64,000 nt of DNA from Lysobacteraceae bacterium. GTDB lineage: Bacteria; Pseudomonadota; Gammaproteobacteria; Xanthomonadales; Xanthomonadaceae. Every line of letters starts with the position of its first letter. Position 1 is the first letter of the stretch. Made by a program: the position numbers and the translations under genes. Below are positions 21,277-31,957 of the stretch, in pieces. Location of the stretch: positions 744,001 through 808,000 of the forward strand of contig BPKJ01000001.1 of assembly GCA_026005075.1 (NCBI GenBank). The letters run 5' to 3'. The notes beneath the pieces were generated by a model. It did not search any database. It was not told where the DNA came from and saw nothing but the letters and a program-made list of their open reading frames with translations.

Positions 21277-22632
21277 TTGCTGGCCGCCGCGCTGGTGGCG
21301 GGCCTGCTGTCGGGCTTTCCGGTCGCCTTCGTGCTTGCCGGCGTGTCGCTGCTGGTGGCGGGTCTGGGCATCCTCGCGGGGGCCTTCGACCCGAGCTACC
21401 TGCAGGCCTTCCCCAACCGCGTCTTCGGCGTGATGGGCAACGAGACCCTGCTCGCCGTGCCCCTGTTCGTGTTCATGGGGGTGATGCTGGAGCGATCGCG
21501 CCTGGCCGAGGATCTCCTCGAATCGGTCGCGGCCCTGTTCGGCGACCGCCGCGGCGGGCTGGCGATCGCGGTGCTGCTGGTCGGGGCCCTGCTCGCGGCG
21601 AGCACCGGCATCGTCGGGGCGACGGTGGTGACCATGGGCCTGATCTCGCTGCCGGTGATGCTCCGCCACGGCTACTGCCCGAGACTCGCGGCCGGGACCA
21701 TCTGCGCCTCGGGCACCCTGGGCCAGATCATCCCGCCCTCGATCGTGCTGGTCCTGCTCGGCGACCAGCTCGGCAACGCCTACCAGCAGGCCCAGCTTCG
21801 CCTCGGCAACTACAACCCGGACACGGTCTCGGTGGGAGACCTGTTCGCGGGCGCCATGCTGCCGGGACTGGGGCTGGTCGTGCTGTATGCGGCCTGGGTC
21901 GGCTGGGTGGCCCTGCGGCACCCGGAACGGGCACCGGCCCTTCCCGCCGCGGCGCTGGCGCGGGGCTCGCTCCGCCGCCTGCTGCGCGCGCTGCTGCCGC
22001 CGCTCGGCCTCATCGTGGCGGTGCTCGGGTCGATCCTTGGCGGCGTGGCCACGCCCACCGAGGCGGCGGCCGTCGGTGCCGTGGGGGCGAGCCTGTTCGC
22101 GGCACTGGCCGGCCAGCTCGACCGCGCGCGACTGCGCGAGGTGAGCCTGCAGACCGTCCAGGTCACCGCCATGGTGTTCGCCATCCTGATCGGCGCGCAG
22201 ATGTTCGCCCTCGTGTTCCGCGGCTTCGGCGGCGACGATCTCGTGCATGCCTGGCTGGGCGCGCTGCCGGGAGGCGCGGCCGCGGCGGTGCTGGTGGTGA
22301 TGCTGCTGCTGTTCCTGCTCGGCTTCCTGCTCGACTTCATCGAGATCGTGTTCGTGGTCGTGCCCATCGTCGCGCCGGTGCTGTTCGCGCTTGGCGTCGA
22401 TCCGGTGTGGCTGGGCGTGATGATCGCGATCAACCTGCAGACCAGCTTCCTCACCCCACCGTTCGGCTTCGCCCTGTTCTACCTCAGCGGCGTGGCTCCA
22501 CCCGGCCTGACCACGGCGACGCTCTACCGCGGTGTGGTGCCCTTCATCCTGCTGCAGCTCGCCATGCTCGGGCTGCTTGCGCTCTGGCCAGAGCTTGCGA
22601 CCTGGCTTCCCGAGCGCCTGTACGGCTCCTGA
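21277..22632 (+). CDS. dctM: TRAP transporter large permease DctM (N-terminal frame break)
   Basis: A 451-residue DctM subunit with about eleven transmembrane segments; conserved segments include GNETLLAVPLFVFMGVMLE, LGQIIPPSIVLVLLGDQ and the C-terminal NLQTSFLTPPFGFALFYLSG. The in-frame first start is TTG at 21277. However, the coupled ATGA at 21255 begins a peptide (MSALWV) that joins perfectly to LLLAAALVAGLLSGFP if one base near 21273 is removed, giving a normal DctM N terminus. The gene therefore appears to carry one extra base. Translation from TTG would still keep most of the first helix. Export or import substrate is unknown. Confidence 0.85.
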   Translation: MLAAALVAGLLSGFPVAFVLAGVSLLVAGLGILAGAFDPSYLQAFPNRVFGVMGNETLLAVPLFVFMGVMLERSRLAEDLLESVAALFGDRRGGLAIAVLLVGALLAASTGIVGATVVTMGLISLPVMLRHGYCPRLAAGTICASGTLGQIIPPSIVLVLLGDQLGNAYQQAQLRLGNYNPDTVSVGDLFAGAMLPGLGLVVLYAAWVGWVALRHPERAPALPAAALARGSLRRLLRALLPPLGLIVAVLGSILGGVATPTEAAAVGAVGASLFAALAGQLDRARLREVSLQTVQVTAMVFAILIGAQMFALVFRGFGGDDLVHAWLGALPGGAAAAVLVVMLLLFLLGFLLDFIEIVFVVVPIVAPVLFALGVDPVWLGVMIAINLQTSFLTPPFGFALFYLSGVAPPGLTTATLYRGVVPFILLQLAMLGLLALWPELATWLPERLYGS

Positions 22633-22679
22633 GAAGCCGGTCCCAGCACAAGGCCGCCACATCGCGCTAACATGGTGTG

Positions 22680-23405
22680 ATGGCCACCGAATCCGCACAC
22701 TCGTCCCACGGCATCACCGCCAGGGCCGCGACCCCTGCCGGCGCGCTCCAGCCCCAGGTCTGGGTGGTGGATGACGATGCGCTGCTGACCGAACTCCTGG
22801 TCGGAACCCTCGTCGGCTCCGGCCTGCGTGTCCGTGGGCTCACCGATTCTGCCGACCTGCTCGAGCTCGCCGATCGGCTCGTCGAGCACCCCTGCGTGCT
22901 GCTGTGCGACCTGCAGATGCCGGGTATGGACGGCATCACCCTTGCCCGCGCGCTGCGCCAGCGCGGGTTTGCCCACCCCATCGTGCTGATGAGCGCCCAC
23001 CTCGACGTCGACAGCATGCTCGAGGCGATGCGCGAGGGGTTCCTGCAGGTCGTGCGCAAGCCGCTCGACCTGCCGGCGCTGGCCGGGCAGATGCGGGAGG
23101 CCCTGCAGCAGGCCGAGCAGGACTGGCAGCGCAGGCAGACCGTGGAAGGCATCCAGCAGCAGATCGACAAGCTCACCGTCCGCGAGCAGGAAGTGGTCCA
23201 CGCCCTCGGCCTTGGCCTGATGAACAAGCAGGTCGCCGACCGCCTCGACCTCAGCGTCAAGACCATCGAGGCGCACCGCCAGCGGATCATGGCCAAGCTC
23301 GGGCTGCGGACCGCCAACGAGCTGATCCGTTTCAGCATCGAATGGCGCCTGCTGACCGGTGGCATCGCCGCCGACGCCGGCGGCAGCAGCGCCCTCAGCG
23401 GGTGA
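22680..23405 (+). CDS. Orphan two-component response regulator, FixJ/NarL type
   Basis: A 241-residue regulator with a receiver domain (about 25-145) and a LuxR-type helix-turn-helix (about 163-232). The acidic pair is in VVDDD, the phospho-acceptor is Asp77 in LLCDLQMPGMDG, the switch Ser is in VLMSAH and the conserved Lys in VRKPLD. The HTH reads LTVREQEVVHALGLGLMNKQVADRLDLSVKTIEAHR. A 23-residue unstructured extension precedes the receiver. No histidine kinase lies nearby, so the signal is unknown; adjacency to dctQM suggests but does not show control of transport. Start could be ATG 22680 or GTG 22677; no good ribosome site is visible. Confidence 0.87.
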   Translation: MATESAHSSHGITARAATPAGALQPQVWVVDDDALLTELLVGTLVGSGLRVRGLTDSADLLELADRLVEHPCVLLCDLQMPGMDGITLARALRQRGFAHPIVLMSAHLDVDSMLEAMREGFLQVVRKPLDLPALAGQMREALQQAEQDWQRRQTVEGIQQQIDKLTVREQEVVHALGLGLMNKQVADRLDLSVKTIEAHRQRIMAKLGLRTANELIRFSIEWRLLTGGIAADAGGSSALSG

Positions 23406-24820
23406 GGAAGCGGACCAGCAGGTCGGCGAGCTTGCCGTAGGGCGGCTTGAACAGCGCCATCCCCGAGACCCGGGCCTGGTAGAACACCGCCTTCTGCTTG
23501 CTGAAGGTGAGGAAACCCTCTCGGCCGTGGTAGTGCCCCATGCCGGACGGACCGACGCCGCCGAACGGCAGGGATTCCTGCGCGATGTGCATCAGGCAGT
23601 CGTTGACCGTCACCCCGCCGGATACGGTTTCCTCGAGCACCCGGCGCACCTTCGCCGCATCGCGCTCGAAGTGGTACAGCGCCAGCGGCCGGTCGTGCGC
23701 GTTGATCCAGGCGATGGCCTCGTCCAGCGAGCGGTAGCTGCGGATCGGCAGGATCGGGCCGAAGATCTCCTCCTGCATCACGCTGGCCTCATCCCCGGGC
23801 TCGATCACCAGCGTGGGCGGGAACAGGCGGACTTCCTCGGCCCTGGCACGGTCGCCCGGATCCGCCAGTTCGATCACCGCAAGGCCACGGTCGCGGGCGT
23901 CGGCCACGTGCGCCGCGAGACGGCGGTACTGCGCGTGGTTGATGATGCGCGTGTAGTCGCGGCTGGCGGCGAGATCCGGATAGCGGCGCCGCACCTCCTC
24001 GCGCAGGGCCTCGATCACCCCGGCCATGCGTTGCTGCGGAACCAGCAGGTAGTCCGGCGCGATGCAGGTCTGGCCGGCATTGAGCCACTTCCCGGACGCG
24101 ATGCGCGCGGCGAAGGTGGCGAGCGGATAGTCCTCGCCGAGGATGGCCGGCGACTTGCCCCCCAGTTCGAGGGTGACCGGGGTCAGGTTCTGCGCCGCCG
24201 CGGCCATCACCCGGCGCCCGACCGCGGTCGAGCCGGTGAAGAACAGATGGTCGAACGGCAGCCCGGCAAAGGCCGCGGCGACCTCCGGTCCGCCCAGCGC
24301 GACCGCCACGCGTTCCTCCGGAAACACGTCCTCGAGCAGGGCCCGCATCCACGCCGAGGTCGCGGGCGTGTGTTCGGAGGGCTTGAGAAACACGTGGTTG
24401 CCCGCGGCGATCGCGGTGGCCAGCGGCATCAGCGCGAGGTTCACCGGATAGTTCCAGGGTGCGATCACGCCGACCACGCCCAGCGGCTGGAACCGCACCT
24501 CGCTGCGCCCCGGCCAGAACAGCCAGCCGGTCCGGCGTCGCTCGGGCCGCATCCAGCGCGGCAGGTTCTTCAGCAGGTGGTCGATCTCCTGCAGCACGGT
24601 GAAGCCGTCGCTGAGCAGGCTCTCGTGCCGCGAACGCAGCCCGAAGTCGGCGTCCATGGCCTCGAGCATGGCGGGCAGCCCTGCCTTGAACGCCGCGCGA
24701 AGGCGGCGCAGGTCGTCACGGCGCTGTCGCCAGATCCGGGACCTGCTGCGCGTGCGCATGGCGCAGGCGAGCGAGGGTCGGCAGCAGGCTATCGATCGGG
24801 GTGTCGGCGACGCGGTCCAT
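23395..24820 (-). CDS. Coniferyl-aldehyde dehydrogenase-type ALDH (apparent frameshift near 24727)
   Basis: A NAD(P)-dependent aldehyde dehydrogenase of about 470 residues resembling coniferyl-aldehyde dehydrogenase (calB). Conserved elements are APWNYPVNLALMPLATAIAAGN, KPSEHTPAT, FFTGSTAVG, the catalytic Glu in LELGGKSP, and the catalytic Cys in GQTCIAPDYLL. The first ~32 residues, from ATG 24820 (MDRVADTPIDSLLPTLARL...PDLA), are in a different frame, which stops at 24716. Skipping one base at about 24727 joins them to QRRDDLRRLRAAF, exactly as the family requires. The stop overlaps the response-regulator stop by 11 bases, convergent. Substrate is inferred only. Confidence 0.82.
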
Positions 24821-24867
24821 CCGCGCAGTGTAGCGCCGCCCGGCGCAGGCTGCCGGAACCGCACCGG

Positions 24868-25860
24868 TCAGAAGGCGTCGAGCAGGGCGCGCAGGCGCTC
24901 GACGCGCGCGCCGGGACGGGCCACCCGTTCCGGCTCCATCGCCTGCCAGCGCCCGTTCTCGCGGCGGGCGATGTCGAACACGAAGAAGAAGGCCGTCCCC
25001 GCGCCCATCCTGAGGTCGGCCACGCGCAGCCGGTCCCCGGCCACCCAGGCGCGCAGGAAACCGTGGCTGAACCAGTGCAGCCGCTGGCCGGCCGGCAACG
25101 TCAACACCGCACCGGCAGCCTCCGGGTCCGCAGGCGTCCAATGCCAGCGCACCGGCGGGCCGCCCGGCCGCAGCGAGACGTAGGCCTCGCCGTCGCCACC
25201 CGGTCCCACCGCCACCGCCCGCCACAGCAGCGTGTTGAACGGCGCCGGGGAGACCAGCAGGCGGGTGGCAGGCAGGCCGGCCTCGGCGAGCGCCGCGGCG
25301 GCCCGGGTTTCGGCAAGGCGCTGCGCGTACAGGCTCCAGCCGAGGTAGGCTGTGGACAGGAGCAGGCCGGCCAGCGCCGCGCGCCGGACCGCCTGCGCCG
25401 CCCGCGGCCGCCACCCGATCCACAGCACCGCGATCAGCAGCGGCAGGGTGTAGAGCGGGTCGATGATGAAGATCGACGCCCACATCGTGGGCGGCCAGAA
25501 CGGCAGCGGCCACAGCAGCTGGGTGCCGTAGACGGTGAAGGCATCGAGCAGGGGATGGGTGAGCAGGACCGCCCAGACCGCCAGCCACCAGCGCCAGCGG
25601 CTCACCGACCTCAGACCGCGGTCGAGCTGCCAGAGGAGCAGCGCCAGCACGGGAGCGGCCAGGCTCAGCACGAGCAGCGAGTGGCTGAAGCTGCGATGGC
25701 CGACGAAGCGCGCGACGGGATCGAGGTGGAGCAGGGCGAGGGTGTCGAGGTCGGGCAGGGTGCCCAGGGCCGCGCCGTAGAGCAGCGCCCGCCTCGGCAC
25801 ACGCGGCGCCACGCTGGCCGCCACCGCCGCGCCGAGCACGACCTGCGAGAGCGAGTCCAT
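24868..25860 (-). CDS. Membrane-bound metal-dependent hydrolase (YbcI/DUF457 family)
   Basis: A 330-residue protein with the family N terminus MDSLSQVVLGAAVAASV and histidine-rich metal motifs: LGTLPDLDTL, GHRSFSHSL and LLTHPLLDAFTVYGTQ, followed by four or five transmembrane helices to about residue 190 and a soluble C-terminal beta domain of about 130 residues. The family resembles LexA-regulated YdjM and is predicted to be a membrane metal hydrolase; substrate is unknown. The C-terminal extension is probably periplasmic. It lies 19 bases downstream of hemF on the same strand. Confidence 0.85.
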   Translation of the reverse strand: MDSLSQVVLGAAVAASVAPRVPRRALLYGAALGTLPDLDTLALLHLDPVARFVGHRSFSHSLLVLSLAAPVLALLLWQLDRGLRSVSRWRWWLAVWAVLLTHPLLDAFTVYGTQLLWPLPFWPPTMWASIFIIDPLYTLPLLIAVLWIGWRPRAAQAVRRAALAGLLLSTAYLGWSLYAQRLAETRAAAALAEAGLPATRLLVSPAPFNTLLWRAVAVGPGGDGEAYVSLRPGGPPVRWHWTPADPEAAGAVLTLPAGQRLHWFSHGFLRAWVAGDRLRVADLRMGAGTAFFFVFDIARRENGRWQAMEPERVARPGARVERLRALLDAF

Positions 25861-25879
25861 CGTCGTCTGCGTCCGCGGC

Positions 25880-27470
<1,591 letters not shown>

Positions 27471-27544
27471 CGCGACCCCCTCTCGCGTCCACCCGCACCC
27501 TCTCCTTGCCGCGGGGTGGACCCACGTCCAGGCAATCCGTCCGC

Positions 27545-28472
27545 ATGTCCGCACCTGCCTGCCCTTCCCGCCCCGCCCAGCGGCCCGTGCTCGAGGTCCG
27601 TACCCAGGCATCCGGGCCGGCCGGCGAACGGCTCGTCGGCTTCGCACTGGAGGACGGCGCCGCGGGCTGCCCGCTGCCGCGCCTCGCGGGCAGCCCGGGC
27701 GGCGAGGTCTGGCAGGCGGCCCGCGCAGGCGCCTTCCGCATCGAAACCCTGCACCTTGTGCCGGCGGACGACATCGAGGCCGCGGCAGAGCAGGCCTATG
27801 CCGACGCTGCTGCGGCGGGTCCGGGGCAGCGCCCAGCCCTATCTCCTGCGCATCTGGAACTTCTTCGACGGCATCAACGCCGGGGAGGGCGATGCCGAGC
27901 GCTACCGCGCCTTCTGCATCGGCCGCGCCAGGGCGGTCGATGCCGATTTCCACGCCCCGCCGCCGGCGGCCACCGCGATCGGCACCCCGCCGGGCGGGGC
28001 ACGGGGGCTGCAGGTGGTCGCCCTGTGCGGCGCGCGACCGGGCGTCGCCCTGGAGAACCCCCGGCAGACGCCGGCATGGCGGTACCCGCGCGAATACGGG
28101 CCGGTCGCCCCAGGCTTCTCCCGCGGTGCGGTGCTGGGCGAAGGGGAACAGGCGGTGCTGCTCGCCTCGGGCACCGCCAGCATCGTCGGCCATGTCTCGC
28201 GCCATGTCGGCGACGTCGAGGCCCAGCTCGAGGAGAGCCTGCGCAACCTCGAGGCGCTGCTCGCCGAAGGCCAGGCCCGCTGCGGGACGCGCTTCTCCCT
28301 AAGCCGCTGCCACGGCCTGCGCGCCTACCTGCGGCACCCGCGCGATGCGGCCACGGTGCTGGCCCGGCTGCAGGCCCGGCTCGGGGCCGAGGTGCCGGTG
28401 CGCCTGCTGCACGGCGAGATCTGCCGGCGGGAACTGGATGTCGAGCTGGAAGGCGTGTTCGGCAGCGACTGA
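27545..28472 (+). pseudogene. xanB2: XanB2-like chorismatase (3-/4-hydroxybenzoate synthase), frame-broken near 27806
   Basis: Matches the chorismatase/pteridine-dependent-deoxygenase-like family. In Xanthomonas XanB2 splits chorismate into pyruvate plus 3-hydroxybenzoate (xanthomonadin pigment) and 4-hydroxybenzoate (ubiquinone). The N-terminal frame from ATG 27545 runs through RIETLHLVPADDIEAAAEQAYAD; the rest (LLRRVRGSAQPYLLRIWNFFDGIN... to HGEICRRELDVELEG) is one frame on. Skipping one base at about 27806 restores a continuous protein of about 308 residues. The C-terminal GEICRREL segment carries the conserved Glu expected in chorismatases. As written, no full enzyme can be made. Neighbours are unrelated (YdcF, rhlE). 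Confidence 0.82.
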
Positions 28473-28523
28473 GACCGCATGGGCCCGGTGCACCCTGCGC
28501 GTGCAGACCGACCCGCGCTCGTG

Positions 28524-28714
28524 TAGGATGCCCGCCGCCCCGCCGTTCCCGGCATCCGGCCATTCCCCCCGAGTCCCGATTCCGTCGCGCTGCGACCGGG
28601 GCATCGCGTCCTGGCTTCGGCAGCAGTGCGGCACCGCCCCGTCCGGGCGGCCCTTTCCCTTTCGGTTGCGTGGTGTGGAAACGCTCCGTCCTTACGCTTT
28701 CCAGGAGCCCATCC
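28524..28714 (+). promoter_or_regulatory. Long structured rhlE leader
   Basis: A weak -10-like TAGGAT at 28524-28529 would give a leader of about 180 bases. It holds a 6-bp GC hairpin (CCGCCC at 28634-28639 with GGGCGG at 28645-28650) followed by a pyrimidine tract, and just before the start a GGAAACG / CGCTTTCC arm pair whose loop contains GCTCC, complementary to the Shine-Dalgarno GGAGC. DEAD-box helicase mRNAs often have long regulated leaders; regulation here is inferred only. Confidence 0.4.
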
Positions 28715-29992
28715 ATGTCCTTCGCATCCCTCGGCCTCGACCCGGCCCTCGTCCGCACGCTCAACGGGCTCGGCTACGACCGCCCCACCGAGATCCAGCA
28801 GCGCGCCATTCCCGTCGTCCTCTCCGGGCGTGACGTGCTCGCCGGAGCCCAGACCGGCACCGGCAAGACCGCCGCCTTCGCACTGCCGCTGCTGCAACGC
28901 CTGTCGGGCAGCCGCGCCGCCCCCCGGCGGCCGCGGGTGCTGGTGCTGACCCCGACCCGCGAGCTGGCGCTGCAGGTCCGGCAGAGCTTCGAGGACTACG
29001 GCGCCGACCGGCCGGTCCGCACCTGCACCCTGTTCGGAGGCGTCGGCATGCAGCCCCAGATCGACGCCCTGCGACGCGGCGTGGAGGTGGTCGTGGCCAC
29101 CCCGGGACGCCTGATCGACCACCTTCAGCAAGGCCACCTCGACCTCTCGCGGCTCGAGGTGCTGGTCCTCGACGAAGCCGACCGCATGCTGGACATGGGC
29201 TTCCTGCCGGCGATCCGCAGGATACTCGCGGCCTTGCCTGCGCAGCGGCAGACCCTGCTGTTCTCGGCCACCTTCGCCGCCGCGATCAAGCAACTGGCGC
29301 AGCAGTTCATGCGCGATCCCGTCGAGGTCCAGGCCGCACCGCTCAACAGCGCCGCGCCGCGCATCGAACACCGGATCCATCCGGTCGACCTGGCACGCAA
29401 GAAGGACCTGCTGCTCCACCTCCTGGCCGCCGACAGCGGTCGCCAGCGGCTGGTCTTCACCCGCACCAAGCACGGCGCCGACAAGCTCTGCCGGCTGCTC
29501 GAGCGCGCCGGGCACCGTGCCGCGGCGATCCATGGCAACAAGAGCCAGGGCGCGCGGGTACGGGCGCTGGAAGGCTTCCGCACGGGCGCGGTGCAGCTGC
29601 TGGTGGCGACCGACATCGCCGCGCGCGGCATCGACATCGACGCGCTGCCGACGGTGATCAACTACGAACTTCCTATGGTGGCGGAGGACTACGTCCACCG
29701 GATCGGCCGCACCGGTCGCAACGGTCAGCCGGGCGAGGCCATCTCCCTCGTCTGCGGCGAGGAGTCCGAGCGCCTGCGCGCCATCCACCGCCTGCTGGGC
29801 CGGGAGATCCCGCAGGTCGAGGTCGAGGGCTTCGTGCCGACCGAGCCCCTCAAGCTCACCGCGAGCGGAGCACAGCGGCGTGCGGCCGCTGACGCACCCG
29901 CCCGCCCGCCGCGCCCGGGCGGACGCCGCCGCGGCACGGCCCGGCGTGGCACGAACCGGCGTCCGGAACGCGCCGACACCGCAAGGCGCTAA
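28715..29992 (+). CDS. rhlE: DEAD-box ATP-dependent RNA helicase RhlE
   Basis: A 425-residue RNA helicase with all superfamily motifs: Q motif (FASLGLDPALVRTLNGLGYDRPTEIQ split), motif I AQTGTGKT, Ia PTRELALQV, Ib TPGRL, II DEAD, III SAT, and in domain 2 ATDIAARGIDI and HRIGRTGRNG. The DMGFLPAIRRIL segment and the basic, proline/arginine-rich tail (about 385-425) are typical of RhlE. It unwinds structured RNA in ribosome assembly and RNA decay, especially in the cold. AGGAG lies 8 bases before ATG. It has its own leader and is convergent with rpiA, 7 bases apart. Confidence 0.94.
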   Translation: MSFASLGLDPALVRTLNGLGYDRPTEIQQRAIPVVLSGRDVLAGAQTGTGKTAAFALPLLQRLSGSRAAPRRPRVLVLTPTRELALQVRQSFEDYGADRPVRTCTLFGGVGMQPQIDALRRGVEVVVATPGRLIDHLQQGHLDLSRLEVLVLDEADRMLDMGFLPAIRRILAALPAQRQTLLFSATFAAAIKQLAQQFMRDPVEVQAAPLNSAAPRIEHRIHPVDLARKKDLLLHLLAADSGRQRLVFTRTKHGADKLCRLLERAGHRAAAIHGNKSQGARVRALEGFRTGAVQLLVATDIAARGIDIDALPTVINYELPMVAEDYVHRIGRTGRNGQPGEAISLVCGEESERLRAIHRLLGREIPQVEVEGFVPTEPLKLTASGAQRRAAADAPARPPRPGGRRRGTARRGTNRRPERADTARR

Positions 29993-29999
29993 CCCGAAC

Positions 30000-30647
30000 T
30001 CAGTCCCGGACCTCGCCGTCGACGATGACGAGGTCCGCCGGTCGGGCGGCGAACAGCCCGCAGGTGACCACACCCGCGATCTGGTTGATGGACGCCTCCA
30101 GTGCCACCGGGTCGAGAATGCGCAGGTTGTGCACGTCGAGGATCCAGTTGCCGTTGTCGGTGACCACGCCCTCGCGCCATACCGGCTGGCCGCCGAGCGC
30201 GACCAGCTGCCGGGCGACATGGGAGCGGGCCATCGGGATCACTTCCACGGGCAGCGGGAATCGCCCCAGGATGTCGACCTGCTTGCTGCGGTCGATCACG
30301 CAGACGAAGCGCCTGCTGCACGCCGCGATGATCTTCTCCCGGGTGAGCGCCCCACCCCCGCCCTTGATCAGGCGACGGTGCGGATCGCACTCGTCGGCGC
30401 CGTCCACGTAGAGCGGCAGGGGACCGGTCGCGTTGAGATCGAGCACCGGGATCCCGTGCTGCCGCAGCAGCGCCGTGCTCTGCTCGGAACTGGACACCGC
30501 GCCCTCGATGCGGTGGCGCAGGTCCGCAAGGCCCTCGATGAAGTAGCGCACGGTGGAACCGGTGCCGACGCCAACGATGCTGCCGTCTTCCACGTATCGA
30601 AGCGCGCGCTCGGCGGAGCGCTTCTTGCCTGCCTCGCGTTCGTCCAT
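30000..30647 (-). CDS. rpiA: Ribose-5-phosphate isomerase A
   Basis: A 215-residue RpiA, interconverting ribose 5-phosphate and ribulose 5-phosphate in the pentose phosphate pathway. Signature stretches are [16 protein letters not shown] (substrate loop), [37 protein letters not shown] with the catalytic Asp/Glu region, and [11 protein letters not shown]. Length agrees with E. coli RpiA (219). The ATG (30647) shares a base with the TGA of the EVE-domain gene (TGATG), so the two are translationally coupled. Confidence 0.96.
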   Translation of the reverse strand: MDEREAGKKRSAERALRYVEDGSIVGVGTGSTVRYFIEGLADLRHRIEGAVSSSEQSTALLRQHGIPVLDLNATGPLPLYVDGADECDPHRRLIKGGGGALTREKIIAACSRRFVCVIDRSKQVDILGRFPLPVEVIPMARSHVARQLVALGGQPVWREGVVTDNGNWILDVHNLRILDPVALEASINQIAGVVTCGLFAARPADLVIVDGEVRD

Positions 30648-31108
30648 CAGCGGTTCTCCAGGTCGAGGATGGTCTGCCACTGCGCCGCCGTCACCGGCAG
30701 CACCGACAGCCGGTTTCCGCGTCGCAACAGGGGAAAGTCGCCGAGCCGGTCGGCCGCCGCGCGCAGCTCGTCGAGCGTGATGCAGCGCCGCAGCCGGCGC
30801 TCGAAGGCGATGTCCCGCAGCATCCAGCGCGGCGCCTCGGGACGGCTTCCGGGATCGTGGTAGGGGCTTGCTGGGTCGAACTGGGTCGGGTCGGGGTAGG
30901 CCTCGCCGCGCACCCGAGCCAGCCCGACGATGCCCGGTGGCCGCGCGTTGGAGTGGTAGAAGAGCACGCCATCGCCATCGTGCATGGCGTCGCGAAGGTA
31001 GTTGCGGGCCTGGTAGTTGCGCACGCCGGTCCACGGCTCCACGCCGACCCGCTCGAGGTCGGCGATGGAGAACTCCTCGGGTTCGGACTTGAGCAGCCAG
31101 TAGCGCAT
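30647..31108 (-). CDS. EVE domain-containing protein
   Basis: A 153-residue EVE-domain protein, a PUA-like fold that binds modified bases in DNA or RNA. The sequence starts [19 protein letters not shown] and has [41 protein letters not shown], which contains the aromatic cage residues of the family. GGAGG is 5 bases before the ATG at 31108, which is preferred to an upstream in-frame ATG at 31126. It lies between the 5-formyl-THF cyclo-ligase gene (14-base gap) and rpiA (overlap). The modified nucleotide recognised is unknown. Confidence 0.9.
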   Translation of the reverse strand: MRYWLLKSEPEEFSIADLERVGVEPWTGVRNYQARNYLRDAMHDGDGVLFYHSNARPPGIVGLARVRGEAYPDPTQFDPASPYHDPGSRPEAPRWMLRDIAFERRLRRCITLDELRAAADRLGDFPLLRRGNRLSVLPVTAAQWQTILDLENR

Positions 31109-31122
31109 GGGTTCCTCCAGCT

Positions 31123-31695
31123 TCATCCGCGCCGCGGCACCTGCACGCCCTGCTCGGTGACGACCAGGTCCAGCGGCACGTCCCACTCCGCGACGGGCAG
31201 CGCCTCGACGCGCTGGCAGGCATAGCCGATGCCGATCAGCCGTGGTGGCGGAGCGCTCGCGCGACGGAACGCGAAGCTGCGGTCGTAGTAGCCGCCCCCC
31301 ATGCCGAGACGGTGGCCGCGGTCGTCGAAGCCGGTCAGCGGCAGCAGGACATGGTCCATTTGCTCGGGTTCGAGCAGGGCCTGCGGCGGCAGGTCGGGTT
31401 CGGGAATGCCGTACCGGTTGCGCACCAGCGGCTGCCCCGGCTGCCAGGGCCCGAAGCGCAGGCGACGGCCGGGCTGCAGCACCGGCAGGCAGTAGATGAA
31501 GGACACGGGCCCGCGGAGCAGGCCCAGCAGGGGGAGCTCGCCGTCCACCGCCCAGTAGCCGGCCACGTGCCCGGCCAGGCTCGGACGCAGCGCAGCCGCG
31601 ACCGCCTCGGCCGCAGCCATGCGGGTTCGCGCGTCGAGGGCCTTGCGCCGGGCGCGCAAGCGGTCGCGCAGGCGCTGTCGAGGGTCGGAGACCAT
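31123..31695 (-). CDS. fau: 5-formyltetrahydrofolate cyclo-ligase
   Basis: A 190-residue YgfA-type enzyme that converts 5-formyl-THF to 5,10-methenyl-THF with ATP. The key signature [23 protein letters not shown] near residues 125-150 binds nucleotide and folate; the N-terminal basic helix ([15 protein letters not shown]) is also typical. In E. coli the gene follows zapA and the 6S RNA gene; the same order is kept here, with fau immediately downstream of 6S RNA. Two overlapping ATGs occur at the start; 31695 is the one in frame. Confidence 0.93.
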   Translation of the reverse strand: MVSDPRQRLRDRLRARRKALDARTRMAAAEAVAAALRPSLAGHVAGYWAVDGELPLLGLLRGPVSFIYCLPVLQPGRRLRFGPWQPGQPLVRNRYGIPEPDLPPQALLEPEQMDHVLLPLTGFDDRGHRLGMGGGYYDRSFAFRRASAPPPRLIGIGYACQRVEALPVAEWDVPLDLVVTEQGVQVPRRG

Positions 31696-31721
31696 GGCAT
31701 GCCGGGAGCCGGGGGAGCACG

Positions 31722-31905
31722 CCCTCCGCCGTGCCGTCGCCTGCGCCAACGACCTTGATCCCGAGGATCAGGTGGGAAGGCTCAACCGGCCCTGGGCTTC
31801 CCGCTCGTGGCGGGCTTGCACGCCAGCCGGGATGTTGCGTTCCCGGGGTCGTTGTTTAGGGTCAAGGCAAATGCAGACGCAGGCTGTCGAACACGGCAGA
31901 GAACG
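31722..31905 (-). ncRNA. ssrS: 6S RNA
   Basis: An untranslated ~184-base segment between zapA and fau, the standard position of ssrS in gammaproteobacteria. Its ends pair in a closing stem: CTCUGCCGUG-type 5' arm (31901-31892) with CACGGCGGAG (31733-31724), 10 pairs with one G-U. The length equals E. coli 6S RNA (about 184). 6S RNA mimics an open promoter and sequesters sigma70-RNA polymerase in stationary phase. The ends are estimated from the stem and from the -10 box upstream. Confidence 0.85.
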
Positions 31906-31912
31906 CAAGCCC

Positions 31913-31918
31913 AGTGTA
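31913..31918 (-). promoter_or_regulatory. -10 box of the 6S RNA promoter
   Basis: TACACT on the minus strand, preceded by TG one base earlier (extended -10). It sits 7-8 bases before the predicted 5' end of 6S RNA. No good -35 is visible. Confidence 0.5.
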
Positions 31919-31957
31919 GCAGCCTCGGCAGGGTTCCGGCTGGGTCCGGCGCCCGCC

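Noticed and set aside
22672-22682. Mini-ORF ATG GTG TGA overlapping the start of the response regulator
   Set aside because: A three-codon frame with no ribosome site can arise by chance.
27781-27830. Programmed +1 frameshifting as explanation for the frame breaks
   Set aside because: The break sites (GAC-G-CTG, GCG-A-CAG, CGC-A-GCC, CAG-C-TGG) share no slippery codon, stop or structure, and the genes involved have no known recoding.
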